Shown here: piece after piece, positions 50,538-59,803 of the stretch
Layout: each line of letters starts with the position of its first letter
How positions within the stretch are numbered: position 1 is the first letter of the stretch
Assembly: GCA_011053005.1 (NCBI GenBank)
Contig: DRHW01000044.1
Location: 1-60,678, forward strand
Direction of reading: 5' to 3'
Length of the DNA: 60,678 bases
DNA from: Methylophaga sp.
Lineage (GTDB): Bacteria > Pseudomonadota > Gammaproteobacteria > Nitrosococcales > Methylophagaceae
Made by a program: the position numbers and the translations under genes
Notes under the pieces: model-generated
What the model was told of the DNA's origin: nothing
The model's input: the letters and a program-made list of their open reading frames with translations, nothing else
The model's database searches: none

Positions 50538-53396
50538 TTAGCCCTGAGTGACGATGGCTACACGAACAGCATCCAAACTAAGTTGTGCCGATTGCAAATA
50601 GTCTACTAATAACTGTTGAGATTGCTCGATATAAGCGATTTCTTCAGGGCGGATACTTGAATTCACAGCAGCCAACGCGGTTAATCTATCTTGCTCTGGC
50701 TGAAGCGAACGATGCATTGTACTGATTGCTTGATCAATAATCTGCTGTTGTTTTGTAACGGCTAATTGTTGGGCTTGTGTAATCAGTTCAGAAATTTTAG
50801 GACGGGCGTGACGAACCAGTTCTTGGGCCGTTACGCGAGGGATTCGACCCGCCGCCTCATTGAATGAAGATTCGGTTAACACGTCATTAAAATCTCGACC
50901 CTGTTCATCTGCGACAATCCGAAGATACGAATGGTTAAGATAACGTCCCACTTGCAATGCGCGTGGCGCAGGACATTTCATTATAAATATAGCTTCTAGC
51001 AGTAATGTTCCAGCTGGCAAGTCATCACGTTCAAGCGTACAAAAAGCACTATTACCAAAATCACTATTTATGATCATATCCATGCTGCCTAGCACCATTG
51101 GATGTTCCCAACTCAAAAACGCCATATCTTCACGAACTAATGCCCGATGACGTTTATAAGTTGCTGTTAAACCATCTTCCGGCAAACCTGGAAATTGATG
51201 TTCAACCATGTGATTGCCCGGTTCAAGAATGATGCTATCGGCACTGTGCATTTGTTGATCAACGCCGTATTCATCAAAGATTTTGTCCATGTAGGAAGCT
51301 AGTTCAAGCGTATTACTGGCTTCATGTAGGTCAGCAACTAAGTCATTGGCAACGGGTAAATCACATGAATTTAACTCTAATAAACGGTCTCTTCCTTGCT
51401 GAAGTATATTTAAGGTTTCAGCTGTAAGCTTTTGAGTTTCTTCAATAAGCAATGAAATAGATTTTTCATCATCAGCATGAAGTAAACAATATTGTAAAGA
51501 CTCATTAACTGCTTGCTTAATCGCCCCACCAGCAGAAAATACTTGTTCAAATGCATTCAAACCTTGGTGATACCATTTCAATAAAACGTCTTGTGCTGAA
51601 TGTTCGTAATACGGCACGTGAATTTGCACATTATGATGTTGACCAATCCGATCTAAACGACCAATTCGTTGTTCTAATAAATCAGGATTCAATGGCAAAT
51701 CAAACAACACTAAATGATGTGAAAATTGGAAGTTACGACCTTCACTACCAATTTCAGAGCAGATCATGACTTGAGCGCCCTCTTCTTCATCAGCAAAATA
51801 AGCAGCTGCTCGATCACGATGAACCAGACTTAAACCTTCGTGAAATACGGAGCTACGTAAGCCTTTATTAACACGTAAATAAAGTTCTAAAGTCTGTGCC
51901 GTTTCTGCTTGGGCGCAGATGACTAAAACTTTATCTGATTTATATTCACTCAACCATTCAGCAAGCCATGTGACTCGACTATCCGTGTCCAGCCAATCAT
52001 CAGAATCCTGCAAAATACGTTCTGCTTGAATTCTAGCCAACACATCGGCGTCTGCTTGCCCATCAATATATTCAGCAGGCGCTGTTAATGGATAGGCGTG
52101 CAAATGACGTTCAGGAAATCCTTCAACCACATCACGGGTATTTCTGAATAAAATTCGACCTGTACCGTGGCGATCTAATAAATCTCTAATCGCAAGATCT
52201 CTCGCCGTTACAAAGTTTTCTGCATTTTCTAATGCTAAATAACCATCTTGACCGAGATATTGCTCGATGATCGTTTGTTGCTTGCTCAATGTTTGTTGTG
52301 CATCATCAGCTAATAATTGATTCACTAACTCACTAACCGGTTGATATTCAGCTTCTTGCTGACGAAATTTAGCTAAGTCAAAATAACGATCAGGATCAAG
52401 TAAACGCAAACGCGCAAAGTGACTTTCAATACCTAATTGTTCTGGCGTTGCAGTTAACAATAATAAACCAGCCACTTCTCGTGCTAGCCCTTCAATACAT
52501 TGATATTCGCTACTTGCTTGTTCTTCATTCCACTGTAAATGGTGCGCCTCATCAACAATCATCATGTCCCAAGATGCCAGTAATGCATCTTCGTACATCG
52601 CTTCATTTAGTGTTAAAGAAGAAAGGCTACACAAAACCAGCTGAGCACTTTCGAACGGATTGCCTTCATCCGCTTCCACAATAGCGGCATAACGCTCATC
52701 ATCCATAATGGTGAATGCCAAATTAAAGCGACGTAACATCTCTACTAACCATTGATGCACCAAACTATCAGGTACAACAATTAAAGCGCGTTGAGTACGG
52801 CCAGTAATCAATTGTTGATGCAAGATAAGCCCTGCTTCAATCGTTTTACCTAAACCTACTTCATCGGCTAGCAATACCCGCGGTGCATGGCGCATGGAAA
52901 CTTGATGAGCAATGTAAATTTGATGAGGCAATAACTGAGCACGTGCCCCCATCAAGCCAAATACGGCGGTTTGTTGTAATTGATGTTGATGGGCTAAGGT
53001 TTCAATCCGTAATTCAAATTGACGATTTTTATCAATTTGACCAGCAAACAAGCGATCTTGTGGTTGGCTAAATTGCACAAAGCTATTCAAATCCATTTCA
53101 TGAATGCTGATCTCATTGCCAAGGTCATCATCGCCTTGATAAATGTAACAGCCATTAATGTCATGTCGAGCCGAGATGATAAAGCTCACTTCTTCATCTG
53201 TTTTAACCCGATCGCCAACCGGATAAACAACACGGCTTAACGGCGCATTTTCGGTTGCATAAGTACGTTGTTCTCCGGCAGCGGGAAAACTTACTTCTAT
53301 ACGACGACCTGAATTACTTTTAATAATACCTAAGCCAAGTTCAGCTTCTCCGTTGCTGACCCAACGTTGTCCAATTGCATATTCTGTTACTGCCAA
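50538..53396 (-). CDS. rapA: RNA polymerase-associated helicase RapA
   Basis: A Swi2/Snf2-type ATPase that binds RNA polymerase and helps its recycling. 952 aa (E. coli 968). N-terminal Tudor-like domains ('GQRWVSNGEAELGLGIIKSN'), Walker A 'VLLADEVGLGKTIEAGLILH', 'LIVVPDSLVHQWLVEMLRRF', DEAH box 'MIVDEAHHLQWNE', 'LLLLTATPEQLGIESHFARL', helicase C part 'MICSEIGSEGRNFQFSHHLV' and 'DLLEQRIGRLDRIGQHHNVQ', and the RapA C-terminal region 'RVTAQELVRHARPKISEL'. Confidence 0.96.
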   Translation of the reverse strand: MAVTEYAIGQRWVSNGEAELGLGIIKSNSGRRIEVSFPAAGEQRTYATENAPLSRVVYPVGDRVKTDEEVSFIISARHDINGCYIYQGDDDLGNEISIHEMDLNSFVQFSQPQDRLFAGQIDKNRQFELRIETLAHQHQLQQTAVFGLMGARAQLLPHQIYIAHQVSMRHAPRVLLADEVGLGKTIEAGLILHQQLITGRTQRALIVVPDSLVHQWLVEMLRRFNLAFTIMDDERYAAIVEADEGNPFESAQLVLCSLSSLTLNEAMYEDALLASWDMMIVDEAHHLQWNEEQASSEYQCIEGLAREVAGLLLLTATPEQLGIESHFARLRLLDPDRYFDLAKFRQQEAEYQPVSELVNQLLADDAQQTLSKQQTIIEQYLGQDGYLALENAENFVTARDLAIRDLLDRHGTGRILFRNTRDVVEGFPERHLHAYPLTAPAEYIDGQADADVLARIQAERILQDSDDWLDTDSRVTWLAEWLSEYKSDKVLVICAQAETAQTLELYLRVNKGLRSSVFHEGLSLVHRDRAAAYFADEEEGAQVMICSEIGSEGRNFQFSHHLVLFDLPLNPDLLEQRIGRLDRIGQHHNVQIHVPYYEHSAQDVLLKWYHQGLNAFEQVFSAGGAIKQAVNESLQYCLLHADDEKSISLLIEETQKLTAETLNILQQGRDRLLELNSCDLPVANDLVADLHEASNTLELASYMDKIFDEYGVDQQMHSADSIILEPGNHMVEHQFPGLPEDGLTATYKRHRALVREDMAFLSWEHPMVLGSMDMIINSDFGNSAFCTLERDDLPAGTLLLEAIFIMKCPAPRALQVGRYLNHSYLRIVADEQGRDFNDVLTESSFNEAAGRIPRVTAQELVRHARPKISELITQAQQLAVTKQQQIIDQAISTMHRSLQPEQDRLTALAAVNSSIRPEEIAYIEQSQQLLVDYLQSAQLSLDAVRVAIVTQG

Positions 53397-53508
53397 AATC
53401 TAAACCTCTTAACGAACAATAATTTATTAATATTTAAATAGAGCCTGGCGCTAGCATTGTATTCTGTTGATGACAACAATCCATAGAATGCTTTTACCAG
53501 CTCAATAT

Positions 53509-54891
53509 TTATTTAACTTTACGGGCTCTTACCGAGCGGCCTTTGATCTTGCCATCTGCTAAAAAGCTAAGTGCTTGACGTGCCGCATCACGTTCAACGG
53601 CGACATAACTCGACATATCAAATATATCAATTTTGCCAATTTGTGAGCCAGATAAACCCGCATCACCGGTCAATGCACCTAAGATATCGCCAGGACGAAT
53701 TTTACTCTTGCGTCCGCCATCTAATTGAATGGTCACCATCGGTGGTACTAACGTAAAACGAGGATCACGATCAAGTGATGCGAGTACATCGGAAACACAA
53801 GGCTTTTTCTGATATTTTTCGATTGCATTCAAACGCATCACATCGGACGGCGTATAAATACTCAACGCTAAACCCGTTTCGCCAGCGCGTCCTGTACGAC
53901 CAATTCGATGAATAAAGACTTCAGGATCACGTGGTAATTCATAATTGATAACGGCTTCTAGTGCTTTAATATCTAAGCCTCGCGCTGCAACATCAGTCGC
54001 TACTAATACCGAGCAACTATTATTAGAAAAACGCACTAATACTTTGTCGCGTTCGCGCTGATCGAGATCGCCGTGAATGGCTAATGCTTCAATTTTATTA
54101 TCACGTAGCATGCTAGCCACTTCATCGCATTGCACTTTGGTATGACAAAACACGATAGTCGTTTCTGGCTTGTAGTGCTCAAATAAGGCGAGTAATGTGA
54201 TATCACGCTCATTTTTTTTGACTTCATAAAATAATTGCTCAATAACACTTTCTTTGTGTTCAGACTCAACCGTCACCGTCACTGGATCACGTTGAATAGT
54301 ACGGCTCATCTGTTTAATCGTATCAGGATACGTCGCTGAAAATAACATCGTTTGGCGAGATTTAGGTGTGTAGGAAATAATATCTTCCATCACATCAGCA
54401 AAGCCCATATCTAACATCCGATCTGCTTCATCTAAGACAAGCGCTTTTAAGCCATCAAGTTTCAAGGTGCCTTTAGTCAGATGATCTTGCAAGCGACCCG
54501 GTGTACCAACAACAATATGAGCACCATGTTCAAGTGAACCAATTTGTGGACCTAAAGGTTTACCACCACACAATAAGACTAATTTAATATTGGGTACAGC
54601 ACGCGCTAATCTGCGGATTTCTTTACCGACTTGATCGGCCAATTCACGCGTTGGACAAATAACCAATGCTTGCACGCCAAAAAAACGAGGGTTGATATGA
54701 TTGATGATACCAATACCAAAAGCAGCGGTTTTACCACTACCCGTTTTAGCCTTAGCAATCAAATCCTTACCTTTAAGTACATGCGGTAAGCTTTGCGCTT
54801 GGATAGGTGTCATTTTTTTATAACCAAGTGAATCTAAGTTGGCTATCTGTTCGGCTGATATTGAAAGTGAAGAAAAGCTGTCGCTAGCCAT
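53509..54891 (-). CDS. dbpA: DEAD-box RNA helicase DbpA
   Basis: An ATP-dependent helicase for 23S rRNA hairpin 92 in 50S assembly. 460 aa (E. coli 457). Q motif 'MTPIQAQSLPHVLKGKDLIA', Walker A 'KAKTGSGKTAAFG', 'CPTRELADQVGKEIRRLARA', 'GTPGRLQDHL', 'VLDEADRMLDMGF', 'LFSATYP', 'VATDVAARGLDIK', 'HRIGRTGRAGETGLALSIYT', then the DbpA RNA-binding domain ('MVTIQLDGGRKSKIRPGDIL', 'IGKIDIFDMSSYVAVERDAA'), which gives the rRNA specificity. Single gene. Confidence 0.95.
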   Translation of the reverse strand: MASDSFSSLSISAEQIANLDSLGYKKMTPIQAQSLPHVLKGKDLIAKAKTGSGKTAAFGIGIINHINPRFFGVQALVICPTRELADQVGKEIRRLARAVPNIKLVLLCGGKPLGPQIGSLEHGAHIVVGTPGRLQDHLTKGTLKLDGLKALVLDEADRMLDMGFADVMEDIISYTPKSRQTMLFSATYPDTIKQMSRTIQRDPVTVTVESEHKESVIEQLFYEVKKNERDITLLALFEHYKPETTIVFCHTKVQCDEVASMLRDNKIEALAIHGDLDQRERDKVLVRFSNNSCSVLVATDVAARGLDIKALEAVINYELPRDPEVFIHRIGRTGRAGETGLALSIYTPSDVMRLNAIEKYQKKPCVSDVLASLDRDPRFTLVPPMVTIQLDGGRKSKIRPGDILGALTGDAGLSGSQIGKIDIFDMSSYVAVERDAARQALSFLADGKIKGRSVRARKVK

Positions 54892-55106
54892 GAGTAAATA
54901 CCGTTATAAAAACTGTTTATCATACCAGAGCATGTTCACATCTAAATAATAGAATTTAGATAGTTTAAATCTGGTATTCAAATTAGCTTAGATATTAAGT
55001 TTGTGGCTATTTATGAATATTTTAAATAAAGCCTATTTCAGCCCTTAACCTTAATAAAACCGCGTAAACTACCGCTTATATTTTAATGATTAGACGATCC
55101 TAAATA

Positions 55107-56285
55107 ATGAAATCATCACCACTGTCATTACAATCACTTCTATTTCTTTTAGCCGGTTTAACCGCTTTAGCGCCTCTTGCTATTGATGCTTATTTACCTG
55201 CTATTCCATCAATGGCGACGAGCCTCAACACATCTGTTCATCATGTCGAATTATCGCTCAGTCTTTTTTTAGCTGGCTTTGCTATCGGTCAATTAGTAGG
55301 AGGACCGTTTTCCGATCATTTTGGTCGACGATTAACGGTATTTGTTGGTTTGTTTGTTTTTGCTTGTGGCACGCTCGGCATCATATTGAGTTCGACACTC
55401 AACGGTTTATTACTATTTCGAGTTGTTGAAGCCTTAGGTGGCGGAATGGCGATTGTCAATTCTGGTGCCATTATTCGCGATATTAGCAGTGGTCGAGATA
55501 GCGCACGCAACCTGTCTCAAATGGCACTGATTATGATGATGGCGCCACTGCTTGCACCTGTTGTAGGCATGGGACTTTTGCATATTACCGGCTGGCATGG
55601 CATTTTTGTGTTTCTACTGATTTATACCCTAATAATTTGGTTTTTCATCTATAAAAATATCCCTGAAACACGAGCAAAAAATGAACAACACCCCAGTGCA
55701 CTACAACGTTATTTATTAGTGCTTAAACATCGCCATGCCGTCGGTTATTTATTTGCACTTTGTTTTGCTTATGGCGGCATGTTTGCTTTTATCACTGGTT
55801 CGCCGTCTGTATACATGGGCTATTTTAATATTAGCGAAACGGTTTACCCGCTGTTCTTTGGTGCCAACATTGTGACAATGGTGCTAGCAAATAGAATAAA
55901 TGTATGGCTATTACGCTACCATAATCCAAGCAGATTATTATCTATGGGCCAAGCGATTCAATTGGTTACCGGTATTTCATTACTCGGTTATGTCTCTATT
56001 GTTGATTTACCTGAGTTAGCCGTTGTAGTCGGTTTGATTATGTTATTTGTTGGTTCTCAAAGTTTTATTGCATCTAATGCAACCTCTAGCACAATTGAGT
56101 TCTTTCCAACGAATAGTGGTACCGCCTCAGCATTAATGGGCGCTAGCGGTTTTGCGACGGGTGCACTCTCAGGCACTTTAGTGGGTTTATTAGGTGATGG
56201 TACGCCAGTGCCGATGGCATTAGTCATGACAAGCTGCATTATCATGGGCATCGCCTTACGTTATATGATGCAACGACCTCAGTAA
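55107..56285 (+). CDS. Bcr/CflA family MFS multidrug exporter
   Basis: 392 aa, 12 membrane helices. The opening 'LLAGLTALAPLAIDAYLPAI' with the acidic Asp in TM1, 'AGFAIGQLVGGPFSDHFGRR' (MFS motif A), 'FRVVEALGGGMAIVNSGAII' and 'MMAPLLAPVVGMGLLHITGW' are typical of the Bcr/CflA drug exporters (bicyclomycin, chloramphenicol, others). Divergent from dbpA across 215 bp. The true substrate is unknown. Confidence 0.92.
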   Translation: MKSSPLSLQSLLFLLAGLTALAPLAIDAYLPAIPSMATSLNTSVHHVELSLSLFLAGFAIGQLVGGPFSDHFGRRLTVFVGLFVFACGTLGIILSSTLNGLLLFRVVEALGGGMAIVNSGAIIRDISSGRDSARNLSQMALIMMMAPLLAPVVGMGLLHITGWHGIFVFLLIYTLIIWFFIYKNIPETRAKNEQHPSALQRYLLVLKHRHAVGYLFALCFAYGGMFAFITGSPSVYMGYFNISETVYPLFFGANIVTMVLANRINVWLLRYHNPSRLLSMGQAIQLVTGISLLGYVSIVDLPELAVVVGLIMLFVGSQSFIASNATSSTIEFFPTNSGTASALMGASGFATGALSGTLVGLLGDGTPVPMALVMTSCIIMGIALRYMMQRPQ

Positions 56286-56340
56286 TTCAAAATTTAGTTC
56301 TAAATTAATAGTTTCAAATACTTACAATGTCCATGCTAAA

Positions 56341-57138
56341 TTAATCGCGCCTGATGAAACGACCTAAAATTAACTTATAAGCTATTGCGATAAATAACAG
56401 CGGTATCAAAATAAACACCAAGACAAATTCAGCCAAAATATAAACCGCAGCGGTTACCGCATTATCCGTTTTAGCTTTAATTGAAGTAAAAATATCGGTG
56501 AGTTTTAATTTAGCCGTTAAATTTTGAAACCAACCTGCATCCTGATCGCTTGCAGTGGTTTGATTAAGTACGCGTACATCATTTTCCGTTGACACTAAGA
56601 CTGCAATAGATTGTTGTCGTTCTGATTCCAACCATGTCTGCATTAGATTTGATGTGAGCACCATCGTGGGTACAACAAGCCGCAGGAGTGTTAATACAAC
56701 GATAAGTCGGATGACGCTTTTCTGTTTGCTCGCTGAAATTGATTTAATGGCAACAAACAAAATAGCAAAAATCGAAATTGCTGCTAGCACCCAACGCAGT
56801 AACTCAATATCACTCAGGTTTAAAATAATTTTTTGAATGCCTATCGAGGCTGATGCGATTAATAACACGCTCGATACTTGTTCGATCATATCGTTCAATG
56901 GATCTAAAAGTTCGCCAGGTGCGAGCGTTACACCAATGCCCATCGGTTCAATCGCAAGTTCAGTGCCTTGCGCCATTGAAATAACGGCATTTAAACCACG
57001 TAATACAGCGTAAACAGACAGTGTGACCGTTAACATGCTGGTCAGTTGTTGACCAATATTCGACTCTAAAGGCATCCACAGTAAAACACTGCACGCCACC
57101 AATAATATGACATAGCCAATTCGTAATTTGGTTGTCAC
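56341..57138 (-). CDS. membrane protein of the ycjX-ycjF operon, unknown function
   Basis: 265 aa with a GTG start overlapping the ycjF stop (GTGA). Five or six hydrophobic segments: 7-24, 33-50, 88-108, 115-135, 145-165 and 228-255. Between them lie a soluble loop with 'MGIGVTLAPGELLDPLNDMI' and a later periplasmic or cytoplasmic stretch 'QTTASDQDAGWFQNLTAKLK'. Not a family I can name. Its place behind ycjX and ycjF suggests it is part of the same envelope-stress system. Confidence 0.75.
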   Translation of the reverse strand: MTTKLRIGYVILLVACSVLLWMPLESNIGQQLTSMLTVTLSVYAVLRGLNAVISMAQGTELAIEPMGIGVTLAPGELLDPLNDMIEQVSSVLLIASASIGIQKIILNLSDIELLRWVLAAISIFAILFVAIKSISASKQKSVIRLIVVLTLLRLVVPTMVLTSNLMQTWLESERQQSIAVLVSTENDVRVLNQTTASDQDAGWFQNLTAKLKLTDIFTSIKAKTDNAVTAAVYILAEFVLVFILIPLLFIAIAYKLILGRFIRRD

Positions 57139-58121
57139 ACCTGAGACTCTGTTTGTTTCTTTTTAAGCTTATTGATAATGCCTTCAACTAAAACGGCCAC
57201 ACCAAAAGGTGGTTTTCTATTTACTATAATAGGCCGGCTTTGTTTGATTGCTTCTTGACCAAGCCGTGAAACATAAATACTGACACCAATACCTTGAGCC
57301 ACACTGCCCGCCACCATTCCTGTCAAGCCTGTTGATGTTTTTTCTATCATTGAGCTGATCGCGGCTTCAGTGCCCGCTGCTAATAATGTCATTTTAATAA
57401 TCTTGAAGAATACTTGCCATTGCCCAATACGGGTCAGCGATAAGCCATAGATTTTATTAATTTGATTCACCAGTTTAAATGAGCGCCATAAGGCGACTAA
57501 TGCATCTATTACAGCCAATGGACTCAGCGCAATCAACACACCGATATTGACACTTTCATTTTGAATTAAGCGATAAGCTTGCTTATCCAGTTCTGCAACG
57601 AAATGTTCTGATAAATAATCAATTACTTCGGCATCATTCAAATAATCAGGTTGGTTTTTTAGACACGTTTGTAACAACTCTCCTTGTGCCGTATTTTGAT
57701 AAAGCGATGTTAACTCACTGATAAATGCATCTGACTTGCCATGACTACGCTCACGAATAAATAAGGCAGCTTGTTCTCTTAGTTGTTCTGCTTTAGCTAA
57801 TTGTCGCTGACCTTTTATAAATCGAAAGATTTCAACCGCGATAACGACAGCAAAAAAAGCGAGCAAAACGGCAAAAGCTATTCCCAAAATTACATTTGAA
57901 ATCAATAAACCAATTAAGGTGACGTAACACTGCCAACTAAATATGGCAACAATCACCATCAATAACAATATCACTGCTTTTTTACCCCAGGATGTTGCAG
58001 GTTTGTCTGTTATGGGTTGTTCACTAAGAAGCGGCATAGAATCATCACCAGAAATGGTTTCTGGCACGCCCCAATCACTATCGTCTTCAATCGTTCTAAA
58101 ATACGGATCACGTTCAGCCAC
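57135..58121 (-). CDS. ycjF: YcjF family membrane protein (TIGR01620, DUF697)
   Basis: 328 aa; the start is GTG overlapping the ycjX stop (TAGTG). A soluble N-terminus, two membrane helices at about 48-70 and 74-96 ('LLISNVILGIAFAVLLAFFA'), then the DUF697 region with 'IQNESVNIGVLIALSPLAVI' and 'DALVALWRSFKLVNQINKIY', ending 'RPIIVNRKPPFGVAVLVEGI'. In E. coli ycjX-ycjF belong to the phage-shock/heat-shock neighbourhood; the biochemical role is unknown. Confidence 0.9.
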   Translation of the reverse strand: MAERDPYFRTIEDDSDWGVPETISGDDSMPLLSEQPITDKPATSWGKKAVILLLMVIVAIFSWQCYVTLIGLLISNVILGIAFAVLLAFFAVVIAVEIFRFIKGQRQLAKAEQLREQAALFIRERSHGKSDAFISELTSLYQNTAQGELLQTCLKNQPDYLNDAEVIDYLSEHFVAELDKQAYRLIQNESVNIGVLIALSPLAVIDALVALWRSFKLVNQINKIYGLSLTRIGQWQVFFKIIKMTLLAAGTEAAISSMIEKTSTGLTGMVAGSVAQGIGVSIYVSRLGQEAIKQSRPIIVNRKPPFGVAVLVEGIINKLKKKQTESQV

Positions 58122-59551
58122 TAGAATTTATCTCCTAATAAAAAGGTCAATACTTTATCCATTCGGATCGACGGCAATCTTGCACCATTAACTAACCCAT
58201 CAATTTCAGGTGGTTGCAACACTTCAGGGATCCAATACGGTAACGCCGCCCATTCCGCTTCTGTAGGAATGTGATCAGGAATCAAAATAGGATCGACGAC
58301 CCCACGCTTGCCTTCTGCATTGGTCACGCGTAATAAGTCGTTAACCTCTTGAGTACACCGAATTGAACACGCAGACTCGGTATCAATGCGAATCGAATTT
58401 CTCAGTTTTTGTGAACAGGTGCGAATGATGATGTCATTGACTAAGCTACGTAGATTTTCATGTTGACTTGCTAATACACGGTCGGGTTTCGAGGCAATAA
58501 ACAAAATACGTTCAATTTTAGTCGTGAACAATTTCTGTAACGCATTCAATGAACCATATTTATAACAATCCATTACACGGCTTTGTGCCAGCATCATGTC
58601 ATCAAAATTATCTTTGCCACCGCTGATCACTTTAAGCGCATCAATCAATACCACTTGCCGATCAATATCGTCAAAAAAGTGTTTATTAAACGGTTTAACA
58701 AGTACATCTATATAGTCTTGGTAACGCTGCGACATGACTTTATAAATACTCTTGTCATTTGCATTAGCCAACGCATCTTTATCGTAATTATGTAATCCAA
58801 GCAGAGGAAAAAAAGGAACAGCTTGATGATGCTTATCTTCTAGCAACATTCTACCCGGTTGAATCAACGTCAAGCCCTGCTCTTTGGACTGTTTTAAAAA
58901 GAATTTAAATCGTTGATAGAGCTGATCTATTTGTGATTCATCCATCACATCAAATGGATTGATTGCATGCAAATGCTGAAACAGATCACCTAGTAGCTGT
59001 TTCCGTACAGCTTGTTTCGTTAAATCAGTTTGGTCGAAACACCAATTAAGATAGTTTTGCCCAATCAACGGCAAGTCCAACAACCACTCCCCAGGATAAT
59101 CTCTAATTTCAATATTAAACGTGCTTGTTTCACCTAACACGCGTTTAAACGCCGAGTTACGCTTATAGACAATTTGGACAATGGCACTACTCAATGATTG
59201 TGTAGGTTGTGGCCATTGTGGTGGTTTAGATGATAAGGCGGTGATGCCTGCTTGATAATCAAATAAATCAAACCCTTGGGAGGAAAGTAAATTAACTTCC
59301 AATATACGCTGGTCTCTCGCGGCTAAAAAACTAGCTAAACCCGCTTCATTTGAATAGCGTAATTGATGAATTAAGCTGGTAATAAACGTCGATTTACCAC
59401 TGCCACTAAAACCTGTCACACCAATACAAATATGTTTATCAAATGCACGGTCAACCACTCTACTTGCATCATCGATCAGGCTATGAGTAGTTTGCTTTAC
59501 ATCGGTGGTCAGTTTGTTAAGTTTGCTTGTTAAATTATCGAGCACGCTCAA
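58121..59551 (-). CDS. ycjX: YcjX family GTPase-like protein (DUF463)
   Basis: 476 aa (E. coli 465). P-loop 'HICIGVTGFSGSGKSTFITS' near residue 50, 'NIEIRDYPGEWLLDLPLIGQ' (switch-like DxxGE analogue), 'HLHAINPFDVMDESQIDQLY', 'QRYQDYIDVLVKPFNKHFFD', 'RQVVLIDALKVISGGKDNFD', 'ILFIASKPDRVLASQHENLR' (a TKxD-like base motif). A stress-linked P-loop NTPase of unknown function, first in an operon with ycjF and a third membrane protein gene. Confidence 0.93.
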   Translation of the reverse strand: MSVLDNLTSKLNKLTTDVKQTTHSLIDDASRVVDRAFDKHICIGVTGFSGSGKSTFITSLIHQLRYSNEAGLASFLAARDQRILEVNLLSSQGFDLFDYQAGITALSSKPPQWPQPTQSLSSAIVQIVYKRNSAFKRVLGETSTFNIEIRDYPGEWLLDLPLIGQNYLNWCFDQTDLTKQAVRKQLLGDLFQHLHAINPFDVMDESQIDQLYQRFKFFLKQSKEQGLTLIQPGRMLLEDKHHQAVPFFPLLGLHNYDKDALANANDKSIYKVMSQRYQDYIDVLVKPFNKHFFDDIDRQVVLIDALKVISGGKDNFDDMMLAQSRVMDCYKYGSLNALQKLFTTKIERILFIASKPDRVLASQHENLRSLVNDIIIRTCSQKLRNSIRIDTESACSIRCTQEVNDLLRVTNAEGKRGVVDPILIPDHIPTEAEWAALPYWIPEVLQPPEIDGLVNGARLPSIRMDKVLTFLLGDKF

Positions 59552-59803
59552 TCCTTATAGTTCAACTCAATTGATTCTAGTCAAGTGAGCCCTTTAAATG
59601 ATAGTTTGTATCTATATAGTCAGTTTACGACATCTATAACTTAAGGTCATTTAATCAAAATGACTAGCAATTGATAGGTTTCTATATAAAACGTTAAAAT
59701 TAAAGCAGACACTTGTATTTCGTAATTAGTCTGTCATAAATGGAATTAATTTATTACAAGGACATAATCCATTACTGATGTTGAGTGAGAATAGATAAAA
59801 ATT
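59552..59803. other. 252-bp divergent spacer between ycjX and PAS sensor gene
   Basis: AT-rich, no credible frame or RNA gene. It must hold both promoters; I cannot place them with confidence. A weak 'GAGA' about 12 nt before the ATG at 59804 is the only SD-like sequence. Confidence 0.5.

Noticed and set aside
52448..53240. Several forward frames within rapA
   Set aside because: Antisense shadows; rapA is full-length with all helicase motifs on the reverse strand.
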